Origin: Cycas panzhihuaensis
Lineage: Eukaryota; Cycadophyta
NCBI GenBank assembly: GCA_023213395.1
Contig: CM041465.1
Span: 22,692,001-22,756,000 of the forward strand
Length of the DNA: 64,000 nucleotides
Direction of reading: 5' to 3'
Part shown: piece after piece, positions 1 to 12,460 of the stretch
Numbering within the stretch: the stretch's first letter is position 1
Layout of the letters: each line of letters opens with the position of its first letter
Notes under the pieces: model-generated
Seen by the model: the letters and a program-made list of their open reading frames with translations, nothing else
What the model was told of the DNA's origin: nothing
Databases searched by the model: none
Translations under genes and position numbers: made by a program

Positions 1-117
1 CTCACCATAGTGTTTCTCATTTTCACTGATGGTGGTAGTTGTGGCAACCTCATACCTTTTACAGCCATTTGGATCCTTTGGGATCCCTCCAAAAATGATT
101 ACATATGCTTTGGTGTC
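1..117 (+). pseudogene. Element Y second RNase H (aRH), 5' half, cut off by element B
   Basis: The reading frame through position 10 gives an RNase H N-terminus with FTDGGSCGNL, where Asp is the first catalytic residue, followed by FTAIWILWDPS. This matches the aRH ORF of element A at 17722. The frame breaks at 117, where the minus-strand LTR of element B begins. The missing second half starts at 33353: removing B and one copy of the 5-bp duplication rejoins the two halves in frame and lines up with A residue for residue. The gene would have supplied RNase H activity for degrading the RNA strand during reverse transcription. The true start codon lies at or beyond the window edge. Confidence 0.75.
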
Positions 118-3091
118 TGGAATCATGTCTATGGGGATGGTAAATACACCAAGTTGGGATTGAAACTATCGATGAAAGGCTCCAGAATGAAGGGATTAAA
201 CCAACAAGTACAAGGAAGCACCCACATAAGGCATCTGTACATTAGAATGCATGTTCAAGACCCATGAATGGTGCACAACTTCAAATAGGTAACTTAATTT
301 TTGACTTTGAAGGAAAGAGTAGGTGAGGGGTGTCCTCGGTTGCCCGAGTAACCTCGAAATAAGGGTCTTCCCATCCTTGGATGGATGGAAGGGGAAGGCA
401 AGACCCAATGAGGGAATGAACACTCATGAAAAGAAAACTAAGCGACATAGGTGAGATGTGTTTAGGTATGATGAGGTAAAAAAAGGAGATCTTAGGGGAC
501 GAATCCTCTAAGAACTAGACCACTTGAAGAGGATATTAGGTATACAAAGAATGGTGGCAAAAGGAGTTCTCATTGCTTTATGTGTGAGGGAGGTCTAATC
601 TCTATATACAATAATGGGGCAAAGACTAATTGTATGTGTGTGAAAATAAGAGGTATGTAAGCATATAAATGCAAAGAATAATAAATACACTTTCTCTCTC
701 AAAGAAAAATTCTCACTCTCATTTCATTTTAAATAAAGGAGGGAGAAAAAAAAGGAAATGAACTGAGATATTATACAAAGTGCACGGCAATGCAATTGAA
801 CAAAAGAGGAAAGGGGATCACCCTTAACAGATGATCTTTCCTAAAATGTGAACTAATGTGTAAGATGATGATGCGAGTTGGTTCCCTTTACTTTATTCCC
901 TTATATATTTTCATGCAAACATATAAGCTAAATGAAATAAGAAAAGACTAATGAAATGAAAACGGTGTACCTAGAATAGTGATGTAGCTAAAATGTAATC
1001 TCTGTCTTGCACTACACCCGCTTCCTCTTTTCCTTTTTCTTGTTGTATGAGCAGCATAGGGGTTTCCTTTCCTCCCCTAAAATGAAAGGAAATGAGCAAG
1101 AAAAAACACAAAGGAAAAAATGAACTATGCAAAGCCTAAAACAACTTAAGGGAAGGAGGCCAAGAAATGCACCTGGATTGTCACCATTTACCTTTCTCTA
1201 TAAATGGTGCAGCAAACCTGTAATCACAAAGTTCCTTGCCCTCTCTAAAGGGGCTATTGGGATACAAAGCCAGTATATGTATATTTATCTAATAGTAAAA
1301 TGCTAAAATATTGCAAGTTAGAATGTTTCGAGTTAAGTAATCTTCCACCGAAAGTAAGTCTACAATCTCCCAAGAAAACCAACAACACAAGCCAAGGTAA
1401 ATGAGAGGTTAGCCTTGGAATGGCTAACCCTCCAACAAGTGCACCTCCACGCTGCCATTAGACATAGGGTACAACAGATTAGGATAGCCTATTGGTAGTA
1501 GACAGTGAAGGAAACAAACATTACAAGGTTCATGAACGTTGTCTATGTTGCAAGTATGCTACATGCAATAAATTACAACATTGGCTAAGCCAGGACCCAG
1601 GATGGATGAGGGACACCATTTGGGGCTAGAAGAGTAACCCAAGAGAGGCATGCTAGCCTAGAAATAGTACAGTAACGACTGTATACATTGATATCTAGTG
1701 CAGGCCAAATCCTGAAGACTCCCTGGTAATACAAGAGAGGCACAAGTGGAGGAGAGGAAAGAGGAGAAGGGGGTTGCCCTTGAGGAGTAGGCCTAGTGGG
1801 TATGGGAACCCACCTTGGCTCCTTTATCTTACTCTTTATGGGTCCTTTCCCGCACCCTCTTTGGAAAAAAATAGGAGAGGATAGGGAGATGAAGAGGGCA
1901 GGAAAATAGGAAATGGAGGAGTACCCCTTGTGTACACTAAAAAATAAGGAAAGGAATGATGTGCTCAAAGATCTAACCTTTTACAAGACAATCCAAAGGA
2001 AAGACATGGAACAACAATGAAATAATACCTAGTGGGCAGAGTAGGAGGTAGGTCTACCCCTGAAAACAATAGGAAATAGCAGATCTAATATGCTTACAAG
2101 GGGTCCTTAGGAGGATTCTATAATTTAGAAACAATATTGCTGAAAGCTATGAGAAGGTTATGGGGGCCAAACTTGGGCATGAATCCTCACTTAGATACAT
2201 TTGTTGGTGAGCTTGCTACCACAAATCATAACTACAATGGATGGATCTTAGGCTAGAGCAGAGGGAACTTGAGTGTTGCATGGTGTTCCTGTAGGAAACT
2301 CCTGTGGAAGAGAGAGAAGAGATAAGAGAAGGTGGAAGAAGAGAAGGAAAATGAGGTTATTTTAGGCTTTATACCTAACCCTAGGGTGAATGGACGATTA
2401 GGGTTGAGGTAGGGCTTGAGAGGTATTGAAGCCATATGGCATTTTCATGAAAAAAGTGAAATTTAGCATGGTAGATTTTTAAGAAGTGTGTTATGATAGT
2501 TTCCCTATGGCAAACTTCGCGATATCGCGAAGTTTACCATAATACCACGACATTTGTCGCGGTGTGGTGATAGAGACGAAAATAGGCCAAAAAGAGGATG
2601 CCTGGGATCCTTAAAGAGGGTACCCCAAGCCTAGGAGGGGTTAGCCCTCTGTCTAGATGGCTGGAGATAGTCAAATAGAGAAGATGACCTAAATCAGATG
2701 GGGTACCAGAGTGGAAGGACTCCAAAGGAATCAATAACTAGCATAAAGATAAACCAATCACACTCAGCAGGGTGCTAAGGGCTATGATATGGCAAGGGGT
2801 GTGATAGATCACATGGGCTAAGTGGTGCTTAGGACAACACGAAGGTGCATAGGAGGGTTGTGGAGTGCCATGCGGATGCATGTCCCACTGATCATTATAG
2901 GCTGAAAGAGTAACAAGCAGCATAATCAAGCAATAGGTGCAAGATGATCACTTAAATTTGACAGTCAGCTATGCAATGAAATGATGCTTCTATTTACCTT
3001 TCTAGGGAAGCAGTAAAGGCAAAGGATAGAAGCATACCCACACTTACCTAAGTTGACTTGCCAAGAACCCATTCTTAGGATCCAAGAAACA
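118..3091 (-). repeat. Element B 3' LTR
   Basis: This 2974-bp sequence matches 30383-33347 along its whole length in the same orientation, with many scattered substitutions. On the minus strand it starts TGTTTC and ends CCA. A TATAAAG (2367-2373, minus) follows a GGGTTAGG-type context shared with the other LTRs and is a candidate promoter TATA box. The neighbouring minus-strand bases (3092 onward) hold the polypurine tract, which identifies this copy as the 3' LTR. Open frames inside it are not real genes. Confidence 0.8.
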
Positions 3092-3540
3092 CTGTCCCCT
3101 TGGTAGCAGAGCCTCGTAGCTTAGAAGCATAATGCAACGACAAATGCTAGAAACACAATGTTAATATCACATACATATATAAATATTCATAATAATGGTA
3201 TGATCCAAGGGCGATGACGAGTGTCATGGCAAAACATATGGGTGTAGAGGAAAGGGTGAGACAACATAGGGGTTTCTTATGTGTCACCATATAGATGACA
3301 GGAAATAATAACGGATGAGGGGGGATGCCCCCATCGTAAGAATAGGGTGGATGGGTGGTGAAGACCAGACATAATACTCGACAGATGTCGTGAACAATGA
3401 GCTATGTACAGACATGAATCGAGGATAATAGGAGTTATGTGCTAAGATACTAAGAGTAGAGTGAAGAAGACAAACCTGCTGGTCACCATAGTTTAACCTC
3501 ATTAGCAGTTGACTTTCAGAGATGCGAATGAATCATAATG
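3092..3540 (-). other. Element B 3' internal end: aRH C-terminus, 3' UTR, polypurine tract
   Basis: Read on the minus strand this is the last piece of the aRH ORF (stop near 3498), a short untranslated region and a polypurine tract CCAAGGGGACAG directly before the LTR TG. It is the inverted counterpart of 3841-4174. At about 3540 it switches abruptly to plus-strand aRH sequence from another copy, so this is a rearrangement breakpoint rather than a simple insertion end. Confidence 0.7.
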
Positions 3541-3840
3541 AAAACCTAGTTTAACTTAGTTGCACTCACCTAGGTTTACCAGGTGCGATGCCCTCACTTA
3601 AGAGCCCTCGCTTCTACTTCTAGATCCTTACTGGCTAATTTTTAGTCTGTCGACATTTGGTACATCCCTCGGCCCCTCAATGCTGAGGCGAACAACCTCG
3701 TTCGCCTTATCCTTGAGCGCCGCCTCCCTCTTCTTGTTGGCCGCCTTTGAGACTTGCCCGGTCGCTCTGTCACCCAAGTCTCATGCCATCACGCTGATCA
3801 CTTTGTGAATTCGTTCACACCTCTAAAAGCTAGCTGCTAA
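3541..3840 (+). pseudogene. Element X aRH, C-terminal part
   Basis: The frame carries VYQVRCPHLRALAS, then a IWYIPRPLNAEA-type segment and ends at TAA 3838-3840, the same end as in A (18234). This is the C-terminal half of the plant aRH domain. The last catalytic Asp (D-S-L in A) is Asn here, and several in-frame stops occur. The N-terminal half is absent because of the breakpoint at 3540. It belongs to an element X lying immediately upstream of the LTR at 4175. Confidence 0.7.
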
Positions 3841-4174
3841 TGAGGTTAAACTATGATGACTATGAGGTTTTCTCATTTACCTCTTATACTTGACATCATC
3901 ATGCACCTTTTCTTTGTATTTTTATGATGGGGGCAAGCCCCTCATCCTTCTTAGCTTCTAGTCGATTACCGGGTGCACATAGGTAGCCCCTATGTTGTCT
4001 CTAACCCTGTCCTCATATCCACGCATTTCACCATGACGCTTGCCAGCACCCTTGACTCCTATTATGATCATGTTTTATATATATACATACACATGTACTA
4101 CTGACAGTTTTGTTACTAGCATTCGCCATCGCGTCGTGCTTCCGAGCAGCGAGGCTCTGCTACCAAGGGGTCAA
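3841..4174 (+). other. Element X 3' untranslated region and polypurine tract
   Basis: Non-coding stretch that parallels 18235-18569 of A. It ends in a purine tract (TACCAAGGGGTCAA) immediately before the LTR TG. A polypurine tract is expected before a 3' LTR, so the LTR at 4175 also served as the 3' LTR of X. Confidence 0.65.
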
Positions 4175-4846
4175 TGCTTCCTAGCTACTGGGAATGGATA
4201 CAGATAGGTTAACTTAGGTAAGCACAGGTATGTTTCTTCCTTTTCATTTGTACTTTTTCTTTGGAAAGGTTGACAGAAGTATTACCTCATTATATGATTG
4301 TTTGCTTTATTTGCATGATCACAGTGCATCCATTTGGCTTGATCATGTTGCTTGTCGTATTGTGAGCCTATGATGACCCAACAGGATCTACCTTTCCACA
4401 AGGTAGGCATCCCCATGGCACTTTACGACCCTCTGCGCTATCTCCATATTGCCTCAAGCCTCATTTGATTTGTATGACCCATTCATGCCCTGATTTTGAG
4501 CTCTTACCATGATGTTTCTGGGACCTTTAGCCTTTGATGATTCTTTTGGCCTTATTCACATGTCTTCTGGACTATCCTAACCACCTGGATAGGGGGCTAG
4601 CCCCTCCCAGGCTTGCCACATCACCTTCTAAGGCTCCCAGAACCTAGATTATTACCATTTTGGCTTTTTGGTCCCGCACCACTATAAACTTAGTGGTATC
4701 ACGAAGTTTACCGCAGTGTGACTGTTGCAAGTTATTTTTTTAAAACTGTCATGGTAATTCTTAAATTTTCTGCAAAATTGCCACATGGCCTCGTGCCCAA
4801 CTCATCCTAATTCATGCCCTATTCGCTTGTTTAGGGTTGGGATAGG

Positions 4847-4853
4847 TATAAAT
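4847..4853 (+). promoter_or_regulatory. Candidate TATA box of LTR promoter
   Basis: TATAAAT occurs in a conserved GGGTTGGGATAGG context. The partner LTR has the same motif at 19252-19258. The other LTRs have TATTTAAG at 50709 (C) and TATAAAG on the minus strand at 32625-32631 (B). Conservation across diverged LTRs suggests the LTR promoter; the start site is not determined. Confidence 0.5.
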
Positions 4854-5935
4854 CCCAAAACCATCATCATTTTACACCTCTTAAATCTTTTTTAGCTCTC
4901 CAACTCAACCATTTCTTGCTGTCATCTCTGCTCTGCCTTTCTTCCTTCCACAAGTGCATATGCAAGACTATGTTTCCCGTAGCTCCAGTCCAAGATCTGC
5001 CTGTAACGACCTTTCTTCATGGTGCAAAGCTCCTCTCTAGGCATTCTAAAGCAAGTTTGGCATGGTTCTCTTCCTCATTTGCCCTAGTAAGTGTCTCTTA
5101 TGGCTGCCTTTAGGGATTCCTCTTGCAAAACCCTACAGGAACTCTTCTCCTTCACTGGTTGCAGTGGAAGACCTGCCCTAGACTCAGCCTAACAGGTATT
5201 TAGATCCATTTTTTTTAGAGTTTCTTGTATGCTATTCTCACGTTAGACTCATTTTCAAGTGTGTTTTCTCTCTTTCTTTCTGTTTAGCTATAGCAGACAT
5301 TCTTTCCATTCAGTTTAGTCTTGTATCTCTAGGTTTTCATCTTTCCTCCACTAGTTTTCCTTAAGGAAGCAGTGGGAGAAGATCCATAAAGGTTGGGTGA
5401 AGGGAGTAAGGCAGGGTCAGTCCCACTTGGGCCTACTCACTAAGGGCAACCCCCTTCCCACCTTTCTTCTCCTACTCCCATGCTTCTCTTAGGTTAATTA
5501 GGAGGAAGTGGACCTTAGGCCTGCGCTGGATTATCAGCATGTGTAGCCCTTGCTATGCTAATTCCAAGCCTGTACACCTCTCATTTGGACCCCTGTAGTG
5601 TCCCCAACATTTCTTGGTATCCCTTGAAGGTCTTGGGGAAGGTTGGTGTGATAGATCACTACCCGTAGTAGCTTTATTACCTTGATACCTCCTCCACACT
5701 TTGCTACACTTATCCTCATGCCTCTTAGCTAAGTTACTTTTTATCCTTACCTTGTTGTGCTAAAAGGCTATGTAAAGAACCTAGAAAAGGGTTTAGCCAT
5801 CCTGAGACTTCCCTTCACTTCTTCTTGCATGAGATATATGTTTGCTTAGGGGGATGTTGGAGTTATTTGTAGTAGTTATTTTCTCTAACTTGATATACAT
5901 TTCGACATATACTTGCATATATCTATATCTATCTA

Positions 5936-5938
<3 letters not shown>

Positions 5939-6015
<77 letters not shown>
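5939..6015. repeat. (AT)n microsatellite in the LTR
   Basis: About 38 uninterrupted AT units after an ATCT-rich lead-in. The partner LTR of A has the same repeat at 20326-20378 in the same place, shorter. A (CT)n run further on (6593-6611) likewise has a longer partner at 20956-20995. Confidence 0.95.
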
Positions 6016-6018
<3 letters not shown>

Positions 6019-6993
6019 CTTCTCGCAACCCCTTCTTGGAAGGGATAGGCTCTTGTATGTGTAGGTTGATGTGGCATTTTCGTGAAGGGAAAAGGCATTT
6101 GGATCCAAGTAAGATTTATCCTCTTTTTTCCTTTGCTTATTTGCTTCCTTTTTGTCCCGCTTTTCTTTCACAAAGGGAAGGCAAGGAAGCCCCCATCCTT
6201 CGCATTGATCTTGATCATGCATCCACCGGTTGGTGAGAGGGTATGCGTCATATGCGATTCGGGTCTCTCGTCGACTGCTACATCTCCTGGGTACGTACAT
6301 CTCTCTCTTTATCCCTTATTTTCCTTTTGCTTTTGTTTAAATCTATGCTTTAGCTAAATAGATCACGAGAAAGTAAAAGGGTAAATGGTATTGGTTGTCC
6401 ACATTTAAATGTCATATGCTTGTCACATATAGGAAAAGGACACAATAGGAACCCCCTTTCCTCTTCCTCTTCCTATCGACCCAAACATACCCTTAGGTGC
6501 ATTCCATTTAGCATTGTTTGCTTGCACACATAACACTTGTTCTTTTTTCCTTTTATCCCTTTAGTTATTAAAGGAAGACTTGGCTTAAGTACCTCTCTCT
6601 CTCTCTCTCTTGGTTCTATTTGCCTTGACCAAATAACTAAGAGAGACCTATTTCCATCATAGGCTTTTGCCTACCCCATTCACATTCATTTCCCTTCATC
6701 ATAGGGAAACCCTTTGAGGATTCCTCTTCTTCCCTTTCAGCCATCCAAGGGTGGGAGGACCTTCCTCTCGAGACCATCCAAGCTACCCCCCCATATGAAC
6801 TCTCTCTTCTAGATTGAGGCCTACTCTAAGGTAGTTGGGTGCCATTTGCAGGTCCTGAACTTGCGCTCTGGCACATGGGGCACCTTGCATGGTACTCTCT
6901 TTGCTTGTAGGATCTTGCCAACACCTCCAATATCACTATTGTTTACCGTCATTCCTATTGAACTTAGTGACTATCCCGTAGATGCGCATCCAC

Positions 6994-7011
6994 TTGCAAC
7001 TATATTGGGGA
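6994..7011 (+). other. Primer-binding site, element A
   Basis: TTGCAACTATATTGGGGA begins two bases after the LTR end. It is a degraded form of TGGTGACTATACTGGGGA seen in C (52798) and TGGCAACTATACTGGGGA in B. The conserved stretch CACCAGTAAGGGAGCTAGTT follows in the good copies. A site beginning TGG is complementary to a tRNA CCA end. By analogy with Ogre-type elements the primer may be tRNA-Arg, but I cannot confirm that. Confidence 0.6.
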
Positions 7012-7250
7012 CCCACCAGTAAGGGAGCTAGTTCCCATCCCTTCCTGTTGGTACTACTACCTTTTAGTGGTCTTCTCCACTTATTTCTTTCATTGGGTAG
7101 CCCCCAACACGTACTTTGCATCTCTATTTCCTCTTCTAATGCTTTGGCAAGTTTTGTATGCGACGTTTCTCACATCACCTATGCGGTTTACTTTCATTGT
7201 TAGAAGACCCCACATATCATCTTTTTTCATCGTCAGATCTTGATTCGATA

Positions 7251-9486
7251 ATGGAAGGATACCCTTCAGATTGGGCTTATCATACCTTTGCTTTGGGAGC
7301 TCATGAGTTCCCCACATCTATTCCAGGATCCACCCAAGAGGGTGATGATCCTATTTACTACCCGGATGATCAACATCACCCACTTGATGCCCATCCCTCT
7401 ACTCATGCAGTGGAGGGTCCATCTCCTCTTGAGATTCACCACCCAGTTGGTGACTCTTATGAGGAGCGCCCTAAGGGGTCTACTTCATATGAAGTCTAGT
7501 CTACCTCCCACAATCATGTAGATACCCCTCCTGCTGATGTGGTTGAAGCCCTTAGTGAGTGCTTTTATGATGCTCATCTTCAATCACGTCCTTGATGGTT
7601 TGAACATGTCTTACGTGGTGGGGCACCCTCCTCATCCACGCATGTCCTACTGTCTTCATCTGCATATACACCTCCTATAATGAGTAACCCCTTTGTGCCT
7701 ACACATTCATCCTGCTCTATCTCTACGTCTACCTTAGGGACATCTATCACACCTTCTATTCCTCATCATGGTCCTAGCTCTTTGGGGCCCTCTCATGGTA
7801 TGTCTTTCTCCCAACTTAGGGTTAGCATACATTTTCCTAGTCAAGCGAACATGCCACTTCCTAATGTAACACATGCATTTCCTAGTAGCCCTAGGGGTCC
7901 TACTAACACCCCTACTACTAGCCATGTGGGATCCGTCCCCATGTATACTCAAAACCAATCTAATGGTCCTTCTCTTTACGTACCTCTAGGCTATACTTCT
8001 CAGCCTTGGGGGCACAGTAAAGGGAACCATATTCCAGCTTACAGGGTAGACCTGTTACATCTATATGGGGTTACACCACCCACAAGCGGCCCGTATGGAT
8101 AAAACTCGGTTCCTCACCCTTCCTTTCCACCATCCTGCATAGCTCCTTATGCTGCACCTTTGCAAGGAAACCCAACTTCCTTTCAAGGCACTTACCCCCA
8201 AGTCCCTTTTCAGCAAGGGATATTTCCTCAAGGAGGGATGGGCCTACCACCCCCGTCTGTTCCTTGTCCACTCCATTCTACATCATTTGTCGATCCTATG
8301 GTCTAGGTGAGGGCACGTCCCTTCATGGATTATAGATCAACACTATTATCTGTTGAGGCATTAAGAACCAATTTGCTGCCTCATCCCCCTAAAGTTCCTA
8401 AGTTTGATGGAACTTCATCACAAGATCCAGTAGAGTACGTCTGTAGTTTCTCTATGGCATGCATTGATTACTGGGCCTATGATCACATACTAATGAAATT
8501 ATTTTTACATTCTTTACAAGGTGATGCCCTTAAATGGTTTTATCACCTGCCTTCCCATTACATTTTCTCATTCTAGCAACTTGTGGACGAGTTCATCAAC
8601 TATTTTGATGTAGCTCGCCCATTTGAAAGTGGAATGAAATCCCCCTTTTCACTTAAATAAGGGCATGATGAGATGAATCATGACTTTGTATGGCGATTTA
8701 ATGATCTCCTCCATTCTACTAAGGCTACTTTACCTAAGGAATTGAAGAGGGATCTCTTCATTAATACACTTCACCCAGAAGTCCATGTGGAAGTCCTTAA
8801 GATAGGGGCAACCACATGTGATTCCCCCATCGCAAAGTTCTTAGTGCTTAAGGCTATTGAGATCCAGGCTAGACTCAAAAAGCCTCTCAAGCCCTCACAA
8901 TGATGTGAGGCACCACCCCAAACCAAAGAAACCAAACCATAGCAACCCACTAGGTCCTCTTCTCAGCCGACTAAGAAGACCCTAGACCCACTCACTTCTG
9001 CTATATGTTCATTTGAGCGTACGATCAAGGAACTTAAATTACAAGCTCCTTCATCACCCACTTCTAATAAATAAATCCAATAAGCTACTCAAGATGCTCT
9101 CCCTACGGATGGTAACACCCAGTCCTCTCAAGGAAGGAAGCTAGATTCCTCACTTGAGAAGAAGTGGTATTCCGTTCATGGGGAGTGTTTCCATGACAAC
9201 TCACGTTGTAGGGCTTAACATCCTAGGGATGCCCCACAACATGAATCATTTCCTAAAATGGGCCTCAAGGTCCAACCTAGACTAACCAATCCATAAGGAT
9301 CCATTTCCTAAGCATGGGGAACGTGATCATAATGCTCAACCCAAAAACAACTAGAATTGGGAAAGGTCCCTGAACTCCTGTCTTTCACGCAATAAAGGAA
9401 AGGGCACCTGGGATTCGTCTTCTTCCTCATGTTCCCCCAACCATCATACTCCTTCACCTTCGCGGTCCTAGAATAAGGGAAATAAG
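7251..9486 (+). pseudogene. Element A gag
   Basis: The start ATG is chosen because MEGYPSDWAYHT aligns with the same start in C (53060). A roughly 350-residue Pro/Ser/Gly-rich N-terminus precedes the capsid-like core (about 8350-8900) with VPKFDGTSSQDP, GDALKWFYHLP and LKRDLFINTLHPEVHVEVLK. A zinc-knuckle-like segment HGECFHDNSRC follows near 9180. The frame changes by +1 near 9225-9255, where A has one more base than C. In-frame stops (for example before QLVDEF at about 8576) stand at Gln codons of sister copies. The intact protein would form the particle that packages element RNA. Confidence 0.8.
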
Positions 9487-10289
9487 GTGATTCAAATGCT
9501 TGAGGCTACCCCCTTATATGCCTTAACTCAGTCTCAAGCCATTAAAGAGGCATCTAACACCTCTTCTTCTGTTCCACACTATGATCCTCTTCTAGAAGTC
9601 CTGTTACTTCCCAAGACTATTCTCATTCGTCTAGGTCACTATGATTTTAGAAGAGCCCTTTCTTAATTCATAGTGAAGAGAAAGGCCTTTCTTGTTGTTG
9701 ACAAGCTTTATACCGTGGCCGCTGGGATGTCCATCATGGACATCTTAAGAAGTTATCCCGAACAACAGACACTCCTATTGGAAGCTTTAGGGTTGGGTGA
9801 TGCGCCCATTCACGCTTTGGATATTACCCAAAGCCATGAGCCTGTCATTTCCTTTGACCCTAAAGACCTTCCCCCCACTTGTGAAAGGGAGTACCAATGG
9901 AACTTCCCTTTTACCATCACTATTAACACACCAAATTGTACCTTACAAAGGACCGTCATCGATAGTAGTTCTTCTGTTAATGCCATGCCCTTGCGCGCCA
10001 TGCAAGAGCTTGGTATTTTTGCCTTAGAACCCATTCCATGGTCATGCCAAGGCTACGATGGTAGCGAAAAGACTCCATTAGGATCTATTTCAATCCCGCT
10101 CACTCTCAAGGGTAAGACTGTCCTCGCTAACATTATAGTCCTTAACGTAGACTTTGACTACAATCTTCTCTTGGGTCAACCATGGCTTGATTAGATGGGA
10201 GCTGTGTATTTGACCCACTGGGGGCAACTTAAGTTCATCCATGATGGACGAATGAGGGTTGTTTCCCATGAATGCCCACCTATCAAATA
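9487..10289 (+). pseudogene. Element A aspartic protease (PR)
   Basis: Retropepsin-like domain fused in frame with gag and pol; it would process the polyprotein. The active-site region is VIDSSSSVNAMPL, with the Asp codon at 9961-9963. B and Z keep VDNGSSVN, so the Gly of the D-x-G signature has been lost here. The conserved downstream pattern IIVLNVDFDYNLLLGQPWL matches the usual C-terminal part of gypsy proteases. A TAG after WLD replaces a Gln codon. Confidence 0.75.
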
Positions 10290-11200
10290 AACTCGTCCTA
10301 CCAACCAAGCAAGCCATGGCCATACGAAGGGGGACAAAAGCCCTTCTACTCATTCCTTAGCTTGCTCCATCAACATACCCGATTCATCTAATCTTGAAGA
10401 AGATCCTACATCTTCTTCCTCTAGCCTCACTCGCTTTGCTCCTATTAGTGTTAGGAGCTACGAGTACCTCACCTTGTTTAGTGATAATAAGTCCCATGGT
10501 GAGGATGAGGACTTTCCTCATCTCATCTCCTTCCTCTACACTAGTAGGAGGCACCCTTCCTGTTCTGGGTCCCAACCTAGAACTCCTCTTATTGGAGAGA
10601 CCAGTCATCCTCTTGTGGCACATGTCATTGCATGCATTGACCCACAGGTCCTTGATTCTCCCTCTCTATCACCCCCCATAGGTGATGGCCTTGAGGAACT
10701 TCCTTTTGCTCCTTTTGAGGAGCCCCTTCTTGACTCTCCCTTAGAGTCTTTTGGGGATGTTGGGAAACCTACAGACCATCATAGCTCCGTTGCTCCAACT
10801 CCCTCTAGCACCCCATCTATTCGAAGTAAGGTCATCCACAGGGTGGATTACTTTGAAGATAATGAGGACTTACTTGAGCACTTAGTGGGCTCCACGCTCA
10901 ACCTTCCTTCTGGTCATCATAGGCTTGGCCACCAGAAGGTCTTAGTAATTGGGTCCACACTCACTGACCCAATTCTGTCCCCTATTCCATCTCTTCCTAT
11001 TGACCTTACCCCTCTCTATTTTGAGGAGGGGAATGCCATGTACATAAGCGTGACCCAGGACATAGTCCTAGCCCCAGGTAAGGTCATTAAGGTAGGGGCA
11101 GAATGCTCTCCTGATGAGGTAAGGGAATATTCCCTTTTGTTCTAAGGATTTTGGGATGTCTTTGCATGGGATTATTCTAACATGAAGGGAATTGACCCCT
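10290..11200 (+). pseudogene. Element A acidic Ser/Pro-rich linker between PR and RT
   Basis: About 290 residues of low-complexity, Ser-, Pro- and acid-rich sequence lie in the same frame as PR and RT. Two blocks are conserved between A, B and C: VDYFEDNEDLLEHL near 10850, and FEEGNAMYISVTQDIVLAPG near 11020, which leads into the region before RT. Z also keeps the first block. I know no named domain for the linker. Confidence 0.65.
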
Positions 11201-12460
11201 CCATTGTCACCCATAATCTTACTACTATTCCTGGTGCCTGCCCCATGTGCCAGAAGTAGCGTCCTCTCTATCCTAAACTCTTAACCGCTATCAAAATGGA
11301 GGTTGAGAAACTTTTAGATGCTAGACTCATTACTTCTATTGACTGCCCTAAATGGGTGTCCAATATCATTCCCGTTGCTAAAAAGAATATGACCATCTGG
11401 ATATACATTAATTTTTGTGATATCAATAACATGTGTCCTAAGGATAACTTTCCACTCCCTTTCATCAGTCATATCATTGATCAAACTGTTGAGTTTGAAG
11501 TCATGTCCTTAATAGATGGCTTCTTTGGCTATAACCAGATTCAAATCTCTCCTGAAGATTACCATAAGAGAGCCTTCACCACCCTGTGGGGTACCTTTGC
11601 CTATAAGGCAATGCCCTTCGGTCTCAAGAATGTAGGTGCTACTTACCAAAGGGTGATGCATTTTATCTTCCATGACCTCATCGATGACATGTTGGAGGTC
11701 TTCATGGATGACATGATGGGTCTCTTGCATGTTAGAGCCCATCACCCTTCAGACTTATGGGCTATCTTTGCGCGGTGTCACAAGTACCACATAAGTTTAA
11801 ACCCACTCAAATATGTATTTGCTATTACTTCTGGCAAACTCCTTGGATTTCTTGTGTTAAAACAAGGAATTCAGATTGATCCTGACAAAGTTAAGGTAAT
11901 CCTTGATATGTCACCTCCTAGTACTTAATGACAGATCAAGTCATTTCTAGGTAGGCTCAGTTTCCTCAAGCACTTCCTGGCAGACTTCAGCGTGAGCGGC
12001 AAACCCTTGACCAACCTATTGAAGAAGGGAGCCCTGTTTGTTTGGTCTAATAAGACCCAACAAGCCTTCAAAGGACTTAAGGAAGCCCTTGCTTATGCTC
12101 CAACATTGGCACCTCCTTGCTTCAATAGGCCCTTCATTCTCTACACCTCAGTAACCGATGAGTCTTTGGGCACCATGATGGCTCAGAAAGATAATTCGAG
12201 AGTTGAGAGAGCCATTTATTTTATCAGTCATACCCTTGTGGATGTTGAAGTCAACTACTTCCCAACTGAGAAGGAATGTCTCTCCTTGGTTCATGCAACC
12301 AAGAAGTTTAGACACTACTTACTTGGTAATACTACCAAGGTGATCATCCAATCCGATCCCTTGCGATATCTACTCACCCGTTCCAACCTAACAGGTAGGG
12401 CTAGTCGTTGGGCTATCCTTCTTTAGGAGTTTGATCTCCATATCATCAAATGGAAATTAA
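11201..12460 (+). pseudogene. Element A reverse transcriptase and RNase H
   Basis: RT begins with MEVEKLLDARLITSID and continues through MPFGLKNVGATYQ. The catalytic F-M-D-D has its Asp codons at 11707-11712. The RT-proximal RNase H follows (about 11940-12430) with RPFILYTSVTDESLG, AIYFISHTL and TEKECLSLVHATKKFRHYLL. The order and motifs are those of Ty3/gypsy. Stops at 11929 and 12424 are nonsense changes in an otherwise continuous frame. Confidence 0.85.

Larger units (their letters stand above)
4175..6992 (+). repeat. LTR shared by element X (3') and element A (5')
   Basis: This 2818-bp sequence starts TGCTTCC and ends GCATCCA, followed by a primer-binding site at 6994. It matches 18570-21377 throughout, differing mostly by transitions, and includes the same embedded AT and CT microsatellites. 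It is preceded by a polypurine tract and followed by a primer-binding site, so one LTR serves two internal regions in tandem. The short open frames inside, such as the Tyr-Ile repeats, come from the microsatellite. Confidence 0.8.

Noticed and set aside
1585-1968. 127-codon minus-strand frame
   Set aside because: Inside the B 3' LTR; the matching part of the 5' LTR (31850-32200) does not keep the frame.
5842-6300. Open frames with long Tyr-Ile repeats on both strands
   Set aside because: They are translations of the (AT)n microsatellite inside an LTR; the same is true near 20190-20435.
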